This document shows, one piece after another, positions 12,779 through 25,215 of a DNA stretch of 64,000 nt. Numbering within the stretch: the stretch's first letter is position 1; every line of letters starts with the position of its first letter. The translations under genes were made by a program, and so were the position numbers. The stretch spans positions 1,201,396 through 1,265,395 of the forward strand of contig SSBO01000003.1 of assembly GCA_005281725.1 (NCBI GenBank). The letters are read 5' to 3'. The notes under the pieces were generated by a model. It saw nothing but the letters and a program-made list of their open reading frames with translations, was not told the origin of the DNA and did no database searches. Source of the DNA: Wuchereria bancrofti. Taxonomy: Eukaryota > Nematoda > Chromadorea > Rhabditida > Onchocercidae.

Positions 12779-13042
12779 TTATGTTCTATGACCAGCAGAA
12801 TATTCTTTAAGTACATGATCAAATAGATCCATACAATTACCATTAAAATTTACATTTGGTAATTTTGGAATGTTATTTTCACGACAAATTCTTAGAAATA
12901 TCCTTTTTGCAACATAAATGCAATATGGGCAATCATCGTTGTAACAGTAAAGATTACATCGTTTTCTTGCGCACGAATTCATATGAAGCGCATCTTCCAA
13001 AAAGCATTGCTCTAAACAAGTTTCAATTTTTGGACATTCCAT
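12779..13042 (-). CDS. Small cysteine-rich protein or last exon
   Basis: An 87-residue frame ending at 12779. It starts at ATG 13042, two bases after a strong acceptor (T-run, CAG at 13047-13045). It has ten cysteines, beginning C-x5-C-x3-C, then C-x4-C-x3-C-x4-C-x2-C in the middle (SCARKRCNLYCYNDDCPYC). The neighbouring gene at 13953-14498 has C-x5-C-x4-C and C-x4-C-x3-C-x2-C-x2-C, so the two look distantly related. No signal peptide is visible here, which is odd for such a cysteine pattern. Either this is a trans-spliced complete gene or a signal-peptide exon lies upstream. A possible one near 13561-13521 begins MNILFYSFYLS, but its donor phase does not fit cleanly. No function is assigned. 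Confidence 0.5.
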   Translation of the reverse strand: MECPKIETCLEQCFLEDALHMNSCARKRCNLYCYNDDCPYCIYVAKRIFLRICRENNIPKLPNVNFNGNCMDLFDHVLKEYSAGHRT

Positions 13043-13952
13043 CTCTGAAAAAAAAAAAAAAAAACAAAAACAAAATAAAATAAAACAAATAGTGAATGAT
13101 AAAAATTTTATTACTTTAATAATTTAATAAAATTTATAACAGTTGTTAAGTTCAAATTTTATATTGTTAGCTAAAATTTAGTCTTTTTTTTTTTTTTTGA
13201 AAATAAATGAAGAAATTCTATTGAGTAATTTTTTTTTCATTGTTAAAAGTTTTCTCATTTATTACTATACTTTTCTCCTGTGTCATTTTTTAAATATGAA
13301 TATTTTGTCGCTAATTTTATGCTAAAATTCTATTGTTTTAAAATATTTTACATTTTTCAATTTTTCGTATGTCAAAAATATTTAAAAATGTTAGTTAGGT
13401 AAATGAGCAGATGAAATAGGATTAAGGTAGATTTTTTTTTTATTCAAATTTAATGCAAATTTAAAATGACTTTCTTGAGCATTAACTATTTGCTAACAAA
13501 ATTTGAAAATAACCTTAGACAGAAATTGAGAGATAGAAAGAGTAGAACAGAATATTCATGTAAATTTCTTTACATAGCTTAATTTCTCATTAACTTAGTT
13601 TACACAATTGTACGTAATAAATTTTGAGCTCGGTTTTGGTTAAATCAAAAAATTAAAAAACATCCCTTATTTAAATCATCTGATAAAATTTGACAAGGAT
13701 TGCATAGCTAATTAAACTTATCCTCGTTTGAAAGTGTCAATCAATTTTCTTAATGAGTTAGCTTGAAATTAAATGTGACTTCATGTACTGAAAAATTGAA
13801 CTATGCTAAATTGACTAGACTGTAAGATCGAAAATCAGAAGTATTATTAGTTGATAAAAGCTAATGATGTTATCAGCAATGATGTTATCAGTTAAGATTG
13901 ATTATTTGAAATATTTCAAAATGCATAATTTGAAATCGAATCTGTTAATTAA
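13043..13952. other. AT-rich gap between two cysteine-rich genes
   Basis: About 900 bp; it may contain a missing upstream exon of the 12779-13042 gene (minus strand), but none could be placed with matching phase. Confidence 0.4.
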
Positions 13953-14498
13953 TTAAATATCATCCAAGATAGTACTTGTTTTAACACCAGAGGTAATTTT
14001 AGATATTTGATCCAATGCATAGTTGCATTGCTCGCATGCAGTGCATGCATCATGGCATTTTGTTGCAAGACAAACAAAACTAAATTGATCAACCATTGCT
14101 GAAAACATTCCAACAGCACTCATCGTATGCATTGCTGTCTCAGTTTTTTCTAAAATGATAAATGTAATATTTTTGCAAGTTGTAGAAATGAATGCATTCA
14201 TAATTATTTGCACTAAAATTAATTTAAGTTTGTTTTTTTTTTTCTACAATTTATCAATTTAGCAACATTACATTATCAGTCTGATTTACTATTAACTTTA
14301 TAGATCATCGTGATTAGATACCATTTTCAAATATTTCATTAATTATTTTAGCATTTTTTTTTTTTTTTGTTGAAAAAAATAACCTGTAGAGAAGCATCGT
14401 TTTACAGTACAATGAACGAGCTTCCCGCAAGAATTTGCATCGGCTAACGAAGAACGTATAATGCCGTACAGTATGATTGAAAAGGCTAATTTTAGCAT
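13953..14498 (-). CDS. Secreted cysteine-rich protein, 103 residues
   Basis: Two exons, 14498-14384 and 14149-13953, joined in phase. The ATG sits two bases after an ATTTCAG acceptor with no upstream exon, typical of spliced-leader addition. Residues 1 to about 21 (MLKLAFSIILYGIIRSSLADA) form a clear signal peptide, so the product is probably secreted. The mature part has eight cysteines: C-x5-C-x4-C near residues 24-35, then C-x4-C-x3-C-x2-C-x2-C (VCLATKCHDACTACEQC). The C-terminus is polar and acidic. The pattern resembles the protein at 12779-13042. Nematodes secrete many such small disulphide-rich proteins; I cannot name the family or role. Confidence 0.7.
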
Positions 14499-16158
14499 AC
14501 CTGAAATTACTCATTGTTTACTTATATAAACTAATATCAGTTAAAGTTAATTGCAATTTATTCTTATTTGACTAAATTTTGAATTTTATTGACGAAATAA
14601 ATGTTTAGTTTTTCATTTGTTTTAAATATTTGTAATAATAATTGTGAGGTATATGTAGAGAGAAATCGTTTTGTTTCTCTTATCTTTTCAACTTTAAATT
14701 TAACTGTATTTAAATTGAGCAATTTGTAAGTCTTAAATTTCAGCACTTTTTATAAATACCGCTGAAACTTTTTACGGATAATGTTGATTTGTGCTACTTT
14801 TTTTTTTTAAAAAAAATTATTGCACTTTTATTTTTCATTTGCATATTCTTTCCGTAATTTAAGATCGAACTTGAAAATTTTGATAAATTTATTTCATATA
14901 GCAATTTAAGTCTATAAAATCATTCATCACTTCAACATAATCCTTAATTAAAATTCTTGTCATAACTTAAAGCTCATGCAGCACTGATATTCAATTTAAA
15001 TAGAAATTCTAATGTTTGGAGTCATAAAGATTCCAACAAAAAAGTGTACTTTTTGAAAATTGTACGAACAAAATAAAACAGATCAATTTTAAAAATAGTT
15101 AAAGTTTCAGCTACAAGAAGGACAGCTACTAATCAAAAATTAAAATCTATAAGATCAAAATTATAACGAATGATGATTCATCACATATAGCCTTTTATAA
15201 AGTATTTGTTCATTGAACAAATGAAGCTTGAAGATAAAAAATTGGTCTTTATTTAAAAAAAAAAAGCTGATTAGCATCACTGAAGAGGGTATTTTAATTT
15301 CATCAATTTTTGACTGACCACTTTCTGACTCATTGCTTTATTGGTCATTGGAAGATGTAAAGTGAAAGCACTGAAATACTAATTTAAATTTATCGCTTTT
15401 AAGTTAAAATCCATCATTGTCCCTCAGTAAACATTAAGTGCCATTACAGAAGATAGCAAAAGGACAGAGATTTAGCTTTTCTTGTTAAAAAGTGTCGCAG
15501 AAATTAAGTTTATGTCAATGAAATTCTCTTCTTTGTTTATTCCATATTATCATTATGATTAAAACAAAAATTTCACTTATGCATTCATTGAATTATTCAA
15601 TAAAAATTCAAAAAAAAAATTAAATAAGAATTTCAAAAACAACTGACTAAACAAAAGCATAAGCACTTAAATAACACAACTAGCAGAAATTCAATTTAAA
15701 TTTCAATATTTGAGTTTTTAAGCCTCAAGAAAATCAAAAACCACTGAACAATTTTTATTAAATCTCAAAATAATCGATGACATCTTCTTTTTAAGGAAAA
15801 AAAAAAGTGAAAACATATGCAAAATAAAAATATCACTGATCATAAAGTAGGAAAAAGTTTTTTATTAAGCTAACATTTAACAGATTTAGTAATGAAACAA
15901 GTATCAGATTTATTAATTACTTTAGTCAATTCATGAAAAAAAAAATAATTAAATGATAGTAACAGAATAAAGGAAAAAAAATTCAGGTCTAATTTAAAAG
16001 ATATAGCATTAAGAACAATGATAATGATAATAATAACAATGGTTATGATAAAGATAACAATGCTAATGACAATATTTGGCAGTAATACAAATTGACATAA
16101 TTATTTTATGATAGTGATGAAAAAAAAAAAAAAAAAAAAAAAACAAAAAAAAAACTGT
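14499..16158. other. AT-rich intergenic stretch
   Basis: About 1.7 kb of low-complexity sequence ending in an A-run around 16119-16142. No exon could be supported. Confidence 0.5.
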
Positions 16159-16357
16159 TCAGAAATGGTAAAAAGTAAAAGAAGATGAAGAAATGTTCTC
16201 TGTTGGTATTTGAAGAAGAGTAATTGGCGTAATAGCTTGAAAAATGTTGTTAATTTTAACGTCGAAATTAAAACATGATTTTTCAGAACGACGCAACATG
16301 CCATAACCCTCACAAGTACTTTCACAACATGAAAATTTTACAACAGAAACGAACTTC
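16159..16357 (-). CDS. Candidate cysteine-containing terminal exon
   Basis: The minus-strand frame from about 16357 (after a weak acceptor, CATAG) to a TGA at 16159 encodes 66 residues. It includes SCCESTCEGYGMLRRSEKSC, then an apolar/Ser-rich tail. The cysteine spacing suits a secreted disulphide-rich domain like its neighbours. No upstream exon with matching phase was found. A possible donor at 17877 (CTG/GTAAGT) after a frame with NHSCNVPLELVFYHSCKKL has the wrong phase to join directly. Low confidence; it may be chance. Confidence 0.25.
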
Positions 16358-19300
16358 CTATGATCATTTCGTGTTGGTTCAGAATTATTTAATATAACAA
16401 GTTTGAATTATCACTAAAATAAAGTTCTACAAAAGTACAAATACAATCTTCAAAAGTAGGAAGAAAAGATTTATTACATTGTCGTCGTTGTTGTCATTGT
16501 CGTCATCATCTTCGTTCCATATATCATATCAACGAGAAATTTTGTTCCAAAACTTATTTTTTTTTTTTTTCTTATATTATTATACATAATCTATTCGTCA
16601 AATGACATTGATTTTATAATTTAAGAAGAAAAAAAAAATGTTTAAACTTTTTAGAAGTTTACAGTTCATAATTTCAATCATAGTAATTTGTCAGTTTTAC
16701 TTTATACTTTAACTGTTGGATGTATTTTTTCTTCAAAACATTTTTTGTAATTAGTTTTAATGCTCAAAACTAGTTGTAATTATGTTTTAATTTTAATGCA
16801 ATTTATTCAACCAATAAAGATTTAAAGGTAGAAAAAAAAATTTGTACCAATGAAATTGGAAATGTTAAAATGGCCAAATCTAATTTAAATATGACTATTT
16901 AAATTTTAGTGAAGTACCATAGCTGTTCAATTTGAAAAATCGATGTAATTGGAAAAAAAAGTGAATGTCAATTATCATTTAATATTTTCTAAATAAGCGA
17001 GCGATGTTATCTGTTATCATTTTCAAATCATTGCAAACATTTCATTTGATTGCTATGATGATTATTAAAAGAATTTTCGCTGATATTTCATGTTTTGATC
17101 AACTTTTCCTATCTGTTCCTGTTAACGATATCAGGTTTTGTTGTCACAAAATGGTAATTGGAAGATTGAAAGATTGAAATGAAATTTAAAATTGCGATAT
17201 GTAATGATGGTTCCTTTTTTATGATAGAAACATTCCTTACTTTCAAGTAAATGTATTTATTAAAAATATTTATTCCTTTTTTAGATCGATTGAAACTTTA
17301 ATGAGAAGTAAGCATTCAGGCTTAAAGCGTAATCTTATCACTTCTCATTTCAACTTCTTTAAACAAATTTAATAATTTGAAATTTTTTACGATCAAATAT
17401 GTATTATTTGCAAAGTGAGGATGAAATTTGGTACTAATTTTCAATGTTTACAATTTTAAAATTATGAATTTTAGACCAATTATTTTTCACAAATTTTATC
17501 TGTGAGAATTTTATCACTTATCACTTTATCACAAATTTCATTTTATCATTTGAAAAATTTTGCCATTACCATTAATATCAAATGTTTCATATAACCAAAA
17601 AAAAAAAGGGAACAAAAAATGAAACGGAAATTTTTTGTCTTATTTCAATAGCTCAATTAAAAATGACAAATTGATCAATGTTGCTAGAATCTATGATTAA
17701 AAAATTATCTCTAATCAATAAGTTCAATCCTTCAATTATTCAGCACCATTCTATCAACAATTTCTTAAGTTATCTCAAAATATTTCAGAAGTTTCTTTTC
17801 TCTTTTTATCACTCTTTTTGATAAATATTTAAACTTACAATTATATTCCACTACTATTTCTTCTTGTTCCACTTACCAGTTTCTTGCAAGAGTGATAAAA
17901 AACTAATTCTAATGGTACATTACAAGAATGATTTGCAATAAAAGTTGTTTATCAAAAAAAAAAAACCCACAAACCAATTTCATGTTTTTCTTTACTTTAT
18001 TCTGTTTTTTACTTTTACTGTAAATAGATATTTTGAAGAGATTATCAGTTTCAAGCATCTCTTGCAAAGATGGCAATAATGCTAATGGAATAAATTAAGT
18101 TACATTTTTATTTGCTATAAATAAGTTACAAATGTAAAGTATCTATTTAAAGTAAATGTAAAGTATCTATTTAAAGTTGTTGATCTCTTTTAAATTTTGA
18201 AATATTCACACGTAAACAATTCGTTACTAATTCGTTGACCTTTTTATGATCTCCAAGTTTAACCCAAATATCCTCTTATCAGATATCTTCCTTTTTCTAA
18301 TGTCATTGACGTAAAATTTAACTAATACAGGAATTTTTTTTTTTTTTTGGATAGAAACGAATAAAGTTGAAATAATTAATGTTACATGACGATAAAATAT
18401 AATATTTCAAAAACCTTAGCCATTCTTCCTTAGCCATTTCTTTTCTTTATGTTAATGGGCATTAACTGAAATTAAAATTTCAAAAAAAAAAAGAGAAGAG
18501 ATAATAAATAACCTTGAATAAGGCATTCTCATCATCATTTCATCTTAGTAATGCACTAATTACTTCAATAAGAAATTTTGAAATTTTATTAAATTATTGG
18601 CAAAAAAATAAGTGAAATATATGGTTGAGGTGATCAAAGACATGAAAACAAGAAGTAAGGCTTGATGATGGATGAGCTTTAATTACTAAAAGTCATACTA
18701 ATGTCTCACCTTTCTCATCATTTTTCCAAGTCTGAAAAATTGAGCAATCAAAAAAATTCGAAAAAAGTGTGACTGCTTTTGATGACACTTTAACATTTTT
18801 TAAATTTGCTTTATCAGATTTATAAATTTGCCCTGATTTATTCTCATCGTTTGATAATTAAATAATAATTCGTGATTATGTAAATAATATAAGCAGTACT
18901 AAGCAATTGAAACCAGTATCACAGTGAAAAATTAAGATTGATAAAATCAGCAAAATAATAGAATGCATAAGAAAACTTAAGAAACAAAATGAATCAAACG
19001 ATCAACTTTAGCAAATTTAACAATTTCACTATCGTACGTTATAGCTCCAAATTGTTACTTTTACAAAAAGTTACTCTGACAGATTTGATAAAACAAAAAA
19101 ATTAAACGGAAAAAGAAAATAGAAAAATGTTTGTTGGATAGAAACTGATATGAAGTAATCACAGAACATCAAGAAAAGTCATCTTGAGCAAATGATAAAG
19201 TTTGAACTTGGACAGCGATAGTGAAAAGTGATTTCAAATTAACCCGTTTATTGCTATAATCAAAGAAATGATCGGAATTGCTATAGCATTTGCCGGATTT

Positions 19301-20262
19301 TTTTGCGGATTCATTGATCCTAAAATGAGTGTTAATTAAAGTTAATCAGTTTAAAGTAATTCTAAACAGCAACAGAAATGTAATAAATTCACTGATAATT
19401 AAAGAATGATATTTTTTTTATTTTATAGAACAAAAAAATAGAAAATATAATTAGCACATTTTTTTTTTTTGTGGAAGTCATAAAATAAACTTAAAATCTG
19501 ATCCATATCATTTGACTATCTTTATCTATCAATTCTTTTGCATTCTAATTAAAAATTTCGATTCTTTTCTCTAAGTTTCAACTTTAAATTACGTAGGACG
19601 AAGTAAACAGTTAAGCATAACAACCTAGAATTCATCCTGTTAATGAAAATTTTCATTATCTATTGATAATTTCAATTCCACTGCAAACTAAATTTGTTTG
19701 AAGTATCACACATTAATTGCAGTTGACAATAGAACGTTCAAATTTATGTTTAAATGTATTTCGGTTTAATTTAATTAACAACGTAATAGTGCTATCAAAT
19801 ATAGTTTATGGCCAAGCTTTATTATTCTTTGGCATATAATTATAGGACCAATTAAAGCAGACTGAAAGTAAATGTAAACATCTCAAAAAAGTTAAAGGTC
19901 ATGGCATCATGGATTAGAAAAGAGAATAAGCAGTGTTTCAAAAATCAAGAAATTATTTACTATCAATTGGTTAAGTTTCATTTCATTACAGAGCAATGAA
20001 ATATTGATTTATTGGATCATTTGATCTTTTAAAAAAATCATTCAGATCTTTCAATTGAAATTTCATGAAATGTTAGTTGGAAATTATCAAAGTTTGAAGT
20101 GACATTATGAAGAAATCATTTGCTATTACTTTATCAAAAAATTTTAAAGAATTTTTTTCTGTAAAAAAAAAAAAAGAAAAAAAAACTTTTTAGTCTTTTG
20201 ACTCTAAAAGATTGGATTTGAGGATGATTTATGAATTGATAAATTGTTTTGAAAATAATTAA
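16358..20262. other. AT-rich intergenic stretch, 3.9 kb
   Basis: Contains a 24-bp direct duplication (18130-18177) and numerous homopolymers. Apart from the doubtful exon-like piece near 17877-17945, no coding signal was seen. Confidence 0.45.
18130..18177. repeat. 24-bp perfect tandem duplication
   Basis: Copies 18130-18153 and 18154-18177, each beginning AAATGTAAAGTATCTATTTA. Confidence 0.9.
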
Positions 20263-21410
20263 TCAACTATAAAATGCGCTACCGCCTTTTTGCCTTTGAG
20301 CGTAAAATTTCTTTGGACCATGCTGAATCCATATTTCCGATTTTTGATTGCATAAATCACCGTTACACAAGCAGTAACGACCGTATAAATGAAAGCTACC
20401 ACCACGTCCGATCATTATGATCGGTCGATCAAAGCATCGTACTTCACCGTCGAAAAGTCCAATTGAACAGCCTTGTGCCATTGCTCAAAAATATTTTCAA
20501 TTTGTAAAATCAAAAACATTTTCAATTTTTGAAGTATTCAGTTATTATGCGAAGAGTAAGTGCTTTTTACTAGTATTATTAAATTTTTACTATTAAATTT
20601 TGTTAATCTTTAATAATATTAATTCAAATTTTATAACTATAAATAATCTTACCATTTTTAATTTGAAGTTAATATCATCTGAAATGTCTAGTTAACGTAA
20701 AATCGTAAAATAGCAATTGTCATTTTTTAAATCATGAATTCACGATTTCAAGCATAAAACAATTCTATTTATTGCAAGGAAATGTTTACTGTGAAATTTT
20801 TTAAACGTTTGTACTTTTTCCTTATTTTGATGTAAAACCATTTTTCGTTTCCAATATTTAAAAAAAAGAAAAGAAAAAAATGTTATGCACAAAATTATAA
20901 AATTGTTCAAAAACTGAGTTAATTGGATGAATTGTATTGTTAACTGTGTTTGGACAAAAATAAACTCATTAAAAAAATGCTAATAAAATAAAATAAAACA
21001 ACACACCATAAAGTTGCTTTGTTCCATCCGCTTTACTAATTCCACTAATTTGAAAAATATAGCAAAGACCATTGCAAGTGATATTTTGTGGATTATCGCA
21101 TGAATGATCATCGATCAATCTACCAGTACGAGAATTTATTACTCGATAATTCACAAATTTATTCCAATTCTGTAATATTTTAATAATAATAATGAATTTA
21201 TAAATGAATGTTTAATTTCAGGAAATAATTTTTTCTTTTCTTTTCTGAATTTGCAGATTATTTTCTAATCAATCAAAAAAAAATTGTATTAAATTTTACA
21301 GTAATAGCATTCTTTGTAGCACATGACATGCAGATTATTGAAGCCGAAATTAGTGTTAAAAATAATGGCAATAGCCAAATTGAAGTTAATGCCAATAATA
21401 TTGCATTCAT
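20263..21410 (-). CDS. Secreted Ly6/three-finger-like protein, 164 residues
   Basis: Three exons, 21410-21300, 21169-21007 and 20483-20263, all in phase. Residues 1 to about 24 are a strongly hydrophobic signal peptide (MNAILLALTSIWLLPLFLTL). The mature chain opens with CMSC (27-30), as Ly6/uPAR domains do, and has ten cysteines in all. It closes with YCLCNGDLCN near residues 135-144, matching the family's terminal C-x-C-x4-C-N signature. The domain is longer than the usual 70-90 residues because of a long second and third loop, and the last 20 residues (Gln/Lys/Gly-rich) do not look like a GPI-anchor signal, so a secreted product is inferred. Such proteins act as extracellular receptor modulators in animals; no specific partner can be inferred. 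It belongs to a minus-strand neighbourhood of small cysteine-rich genes. Confidence 0.72.
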
Positions 21411-23663
21411 TTCTACCAATTTAAGAAAGAATATTGTCTCTCCTGTAAAATTTGCATATTTTTAAAAATGATCCATCATATCGCATCCTCTTTCAAGTAA
21501 TTCAAAAATTAGAAAGATACATTTAAATCAGAATATATTCTATTTGGAGGCCTTAAGCAAGCACCAGAAAGAGCATTTCTTTAATTAAAAGTATTTTCAG
21601 CAATTAAAAAAAAAAAATTATAATACGGGTTTTCAAAAATATGCTAACTATACAGAGGTAAACCAAAAATAATTTAAAAGTTAAGAAAATAAGTGAGTAA
21701 TTTGGAAGACTTTTTGAACAATTAAAAAAAAGAGAATTAAAAAAGAGAATTTAAAAAAAAAAAACAGAATTATTATTATATGCATCAGTAAATTATTTGA
21801 TTAAGTACTTTTTTAGATAGAAAATTTGAAATAAAAAATTTCTTCGTTACTGCATAGTTACACTCTTATGATTATAGAGTAAATTCTTTTAATTTTAAAT
21901 CTTCGATTAGACCACCTATTTTTCAAAAACAACAAAAACGAAAAAAAATCTTTTAAAATTCAAATTCAGAAATGTTATTGGGTAAGAGAATTAAATTAAA
22001 TTTAATGGGAGGTCCAATGAAGCTGCAAAGGATGTGATAAGAAATCAATTTTTACCAAATTATATTATTAGTTGAGAATGACCATCGAGCTGAGAATGGT
22101 CACTAAGAATAGTTCTTATCAATTAATAATTTTCATTAATAATGGATTATAGAATTAAATTTGCTTCTCCTCCTGTCTTGAAGGTTTTTTCTTTTTTTAA
22201 TAATGCGTTATTATCACAATTATCAGTTTCTCGCTTCTAACTGTACTCAAACTCTGATAATCTTAAGATAGATTCGTGATTTGATTATTATTCTATTTAG
22301 ATCACTAATTGTCTCAAATGTTAACTATTGAAATACTTAACTTTAATCTTTCAGAATTATATCCTAACAAATCTTCGAAAATATTGAAACTTCATAATTT
22401 GTAAAAACTAATTGATGAAAATTGTTACATTTACTCATAAAAAATCTAAAAAAATGAGAATTTTAAGAATCATTTAAATAAAGACAAAAAAAAAGTGTTT
22501 TTTTCTTTTTTTTATGGAAATGTTAGCTATGAGAAAAAATGAACAGATAGGGAATGAAATTGAAAACAAAACGATGAAAATCAAATTTATTTGACCTGAA
22601 ATACATTTTGAAAAAAAAAAAGACTCAAATTGATCGTTTAATTTGGAAATTTTCCAAGCTGTCACAAAAATTTTAATCAAAATTAAAAGAATCGTATCGA
22701 TCTCATCAAGCATAAGAACAACAGAAAGATGAAAAAAAAAAAAACAAAATGAAAGTGATGCGGTTAATGTATTCATCGAAAAGTCCATGCAACAAGCAAC
22801 GAACCGCCATCAAAAAGATCCATGGCGCTGATAATACTGTGAACCGACGATGGGAAGTGTCAGATTTGCGCCCATCTATCATCTTTTAAATAATCATTTC
22901 GAGGGTTCATTTTATTTTAGAGATCACATAGAAAATATTTAAAACAGTAAGCGCTTCTTGTATTGGCTAATTCTGATTAAATGAGTTACCTTTTCTTTGA
23001 TAAGAAGTCAAAAAAAAAGAATGACTCATCTCATTGGTTAGATATAAAATTAGCTATTCTAATGAGTGTTTCATCTCGGAAAGAATAAATTTCTCAGAGT
23101 TATTCACATTACACAATTCACAATGTGCTCTATCACCATCATTGCTTATAAACAAAAATAAAAATTTAAAGGAAAAGATAGATCTATGGAAAGATGATGA
23201 TGCTATAATCTTTTGGCATTCATTCAGAGCTGCTTCATCGAGGTTTTTTTTTTTTGCAGCTAACATTTTGACACTTCAAATATCTTTTGTTATTTGATTA
23301 GAAAGAGCTATTTTGTGATTAGTAGAAATATAAAAACAGAGATGCTAAAACTTTTTTTTTGTTTAATGACAGCAAAAAAAAAAGATTTAATTAACTTTGG
23401 ATTTAATTAAGTTTCTGTACTTTAACACTAACTAAAAATGTAATATTATAATTTCAAGTAAATATGACTTCATTTGAAGCAAGATTGATTCTATGACATT
23501 TAAATTATCTAAAAGATTAATTCGAATTAATTGGACACAATTCTTGCAACAATTAGCCAAGTGGACAAGTTTGTCCCACATGGCTCATTCCCCTGTGAGT
23601 TTTCTTGTTTTTCAAGGATGAGACATGCACTGTTTCACAGAGAGACCATCCTCTGGAAGAGTT
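21411..23663. other. Intergenic stretch upstream of NDUFB2
   Basis: About 2.2 kb. Mostly AT-rich, with two less AT-rich islands, near 22780-22900 and 23570-23720. No exon with supporting splice sites was found. Confidence 0.45.
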
Positions 23664-23707
23664 GGGGTGAGGCGGTACGGGGTTCGGGGGTACGGGGTGG
23701 TGGAGGG
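23664..23707 (+). other. G-rich tract with G-quadruplex potential
   Basis: Five runs of four or more G (23664-23667, 23679-23682, 23686-23690, 23694-23697, 23704-23707), separated by loops of 11, 3, 3 and 6 bases, in otherwise AT-rich DNA. This meets the usual four-run quadruplex rule. It lies about 350 bp upstream of the NDUFB2 start, on the coding strand. Confidence 0.8.
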
Positions 23708-24024
23708 GAGGAAATATGGCAGTGATTAGGGGGTGATGATAAGACGGAACGTTTTATAGAGTTCAATAGTTTAAAAAATAGTTTCTGGATTTAAGTAGTA
23801 TAATAATTCATAAAGAAACGAGAAAGACTACTGATAAGATTTGCAAGATATCACTGAGAGGAGAGTTTACAGATGGTTTTCACGGATTATTGAATATTTA
23901 TGTGATTTTGTGCCTTTTTAACTAAATTATCACAATTGTTTGTTATTTAGTGTGACTAGTTGAGAGCTTACTAATTCATTTGTCTTATCAGAAAATGTAA
24001 GGAATTCATCATGTACCATTCATC

Positions 24025-24031
24025 TTTTCAG
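24025..24031 (+). promoter_or_regulatory. Likely trans-splice acceptor of NDUFB2
   Basis: CTTTTCAG ends at 24031, 26 nt before the NDUFB2 ATG, with no upstream exon evident. It fits a spliced-leader acceptor. Confidence 0.55.
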
Positions 24032-24057
24032 TGTATATTATGCATCGCTGTTGAACG

Positions 24058-25215
24058 ATGTTGTTGGTACGTGCTGTTCAATGTTCAAGAATTTTGCGAC
24101 CGATAGGGAAGCTTACATTTTTGTGTCATGCACCTTCCATCTTGCCATCTAATGGTGCCTTAAGGACAAAGTGGTTGTCGGGAAAGGTTTGTGTTTCTAT
24201 GAGATCCAGTTAATATCTGGTCTTCGTGCAAGTATTTGCAAGTAATTATGAAGGATAATTATCTTTTTCAGGATGCAGAAGGCCCAGAAGTAGCTGTTGG
24301 TGCAAAAAGTGGAGCAGATGATGATCCGATTACAAATACAACGGATAAACCATATCTTGGTGAACCAGATGATCCACCATTACAGATGTACGGAAACTGA
24401 ACAGAATTTAGTTAAAGAAACTTCCTTGAATCTTTTTTGTTTCTTTTTGATTTTTTTGAAATTTATAAAAATCATCACAATTTGCAGAGTCATCATTTTA
24501 ATTATTTGCTAGGGGGAGTTCATCTGAAGAAGGAGACTGATAGGTTATGCTTGTTATGTAAATATTGATTTCTTAATATCAGCACTTAGTAGTCTAGATG
24601 TTGTACAATAATTTTTATTTTATTAACTCCATTATAGGTGGTATTATCGGGAAGCACCACCTCAAAGCACCACACGTCTGGAAAACTTGATGATCACTTT
24701 AACAAGCTCTCTGCTGTGGGGCTGGTTTGTATATCATTTGTATTACAACTATGGCGACTTGATCGTTAGTTTTTTTTTTTTTTTTTTTATATAGGTTTCA
24801 TATCACGAATTATTTGGAATCCTTTCTGAAACCGTTATTATTGCTAATAATATTAAATGAGAAATACTGATTCAGAATGATTATACAAAGTGAATTCAAT
24901 GTTGTATCTAGTTTCTTTTTCACTATTCTTTTATGCACACTCGTATTAGTTACCTTTCAGTAAAATAGCAAGAAAAATATGGCTATCTTTAATGTATTAA
25001 TATAATTTCTGAGGTTATTGAAAATTTTCTAAACTTCTTAATTTTAATTTCTAGTAAAGCCAAACATTATTTGCAAAATATATACATCCATGTTGTAGGG
25101 TGAATATTATATTCCTGCTCCAGAAGAATTTTCGGATGAAGAACTAGGAATCCCACCAGACGATGCACCGGATCCAGAATACTGGGGTGATCATCCATTG
25201 TCTAGAGGCATGTAG
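24058..25215 (+). CDS. NDUFB2: NADH dehydrogenase 1 beta subcomplex subunit 2 (complex I)
   Basis: Four exons: 24058-24186, 24272-24387, 24638-24764 and 25099-25215, in phase, encoding 162 residues. NDUFB2 (the AGGG subunit) is an accessory subunit in the membrane arm of mitochondrial complex I. Exon 1 is a basic, Arg-rich mitochondrial presequence (MLLVRAVQCSRILRPIGKL). Exon 2 is an acidic linker. Exon 3 has the family's WYYREAPPQSTTRLENL block followed by a membrane helix with WGWFVYHLYYNYGD. Exon 4 has the hallmark EEFSDEELGIPPDDAPDPE near the end. The protein is longer than the mammalian one because of the exon 2 linker and the C-terminal tail. A four-codon upstream frame (24040-24054) precedes the start by 3 nt. 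AATAAA at 25343 could serve as a poly(A) signal. Confidence 0.93.

Noticed and set aside
13521..13561. Possible signal-peptide exon (MNILFYSFYLSIS) for the 12779-13042 gene
   Set aside because: The only in-frame donor does not match the ph of the following acceptor unless an unusual CAGAG acceptor is used.
16101..16325. Minus-strand ORF rich in Leu and Phe
   Set aside because: Its C-terminus is translation of poly-A; the better frame over the same DNA is the cysteine-containing one reported at low confidence.
17877..17945. Minus-strand piece with NHSCNVPLELVFYHSCKKL before a strong GTAAGT donor
   Set aside because: No acceptor or start codon upstream, and no downstream exon in matching phase.
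22474..22788. Hydrophobic minus-strand ORF of 104 residues
   Set aside because: Low-complexity Phe/Ile/Lys composition from A/T runs, with no splice or homology support.
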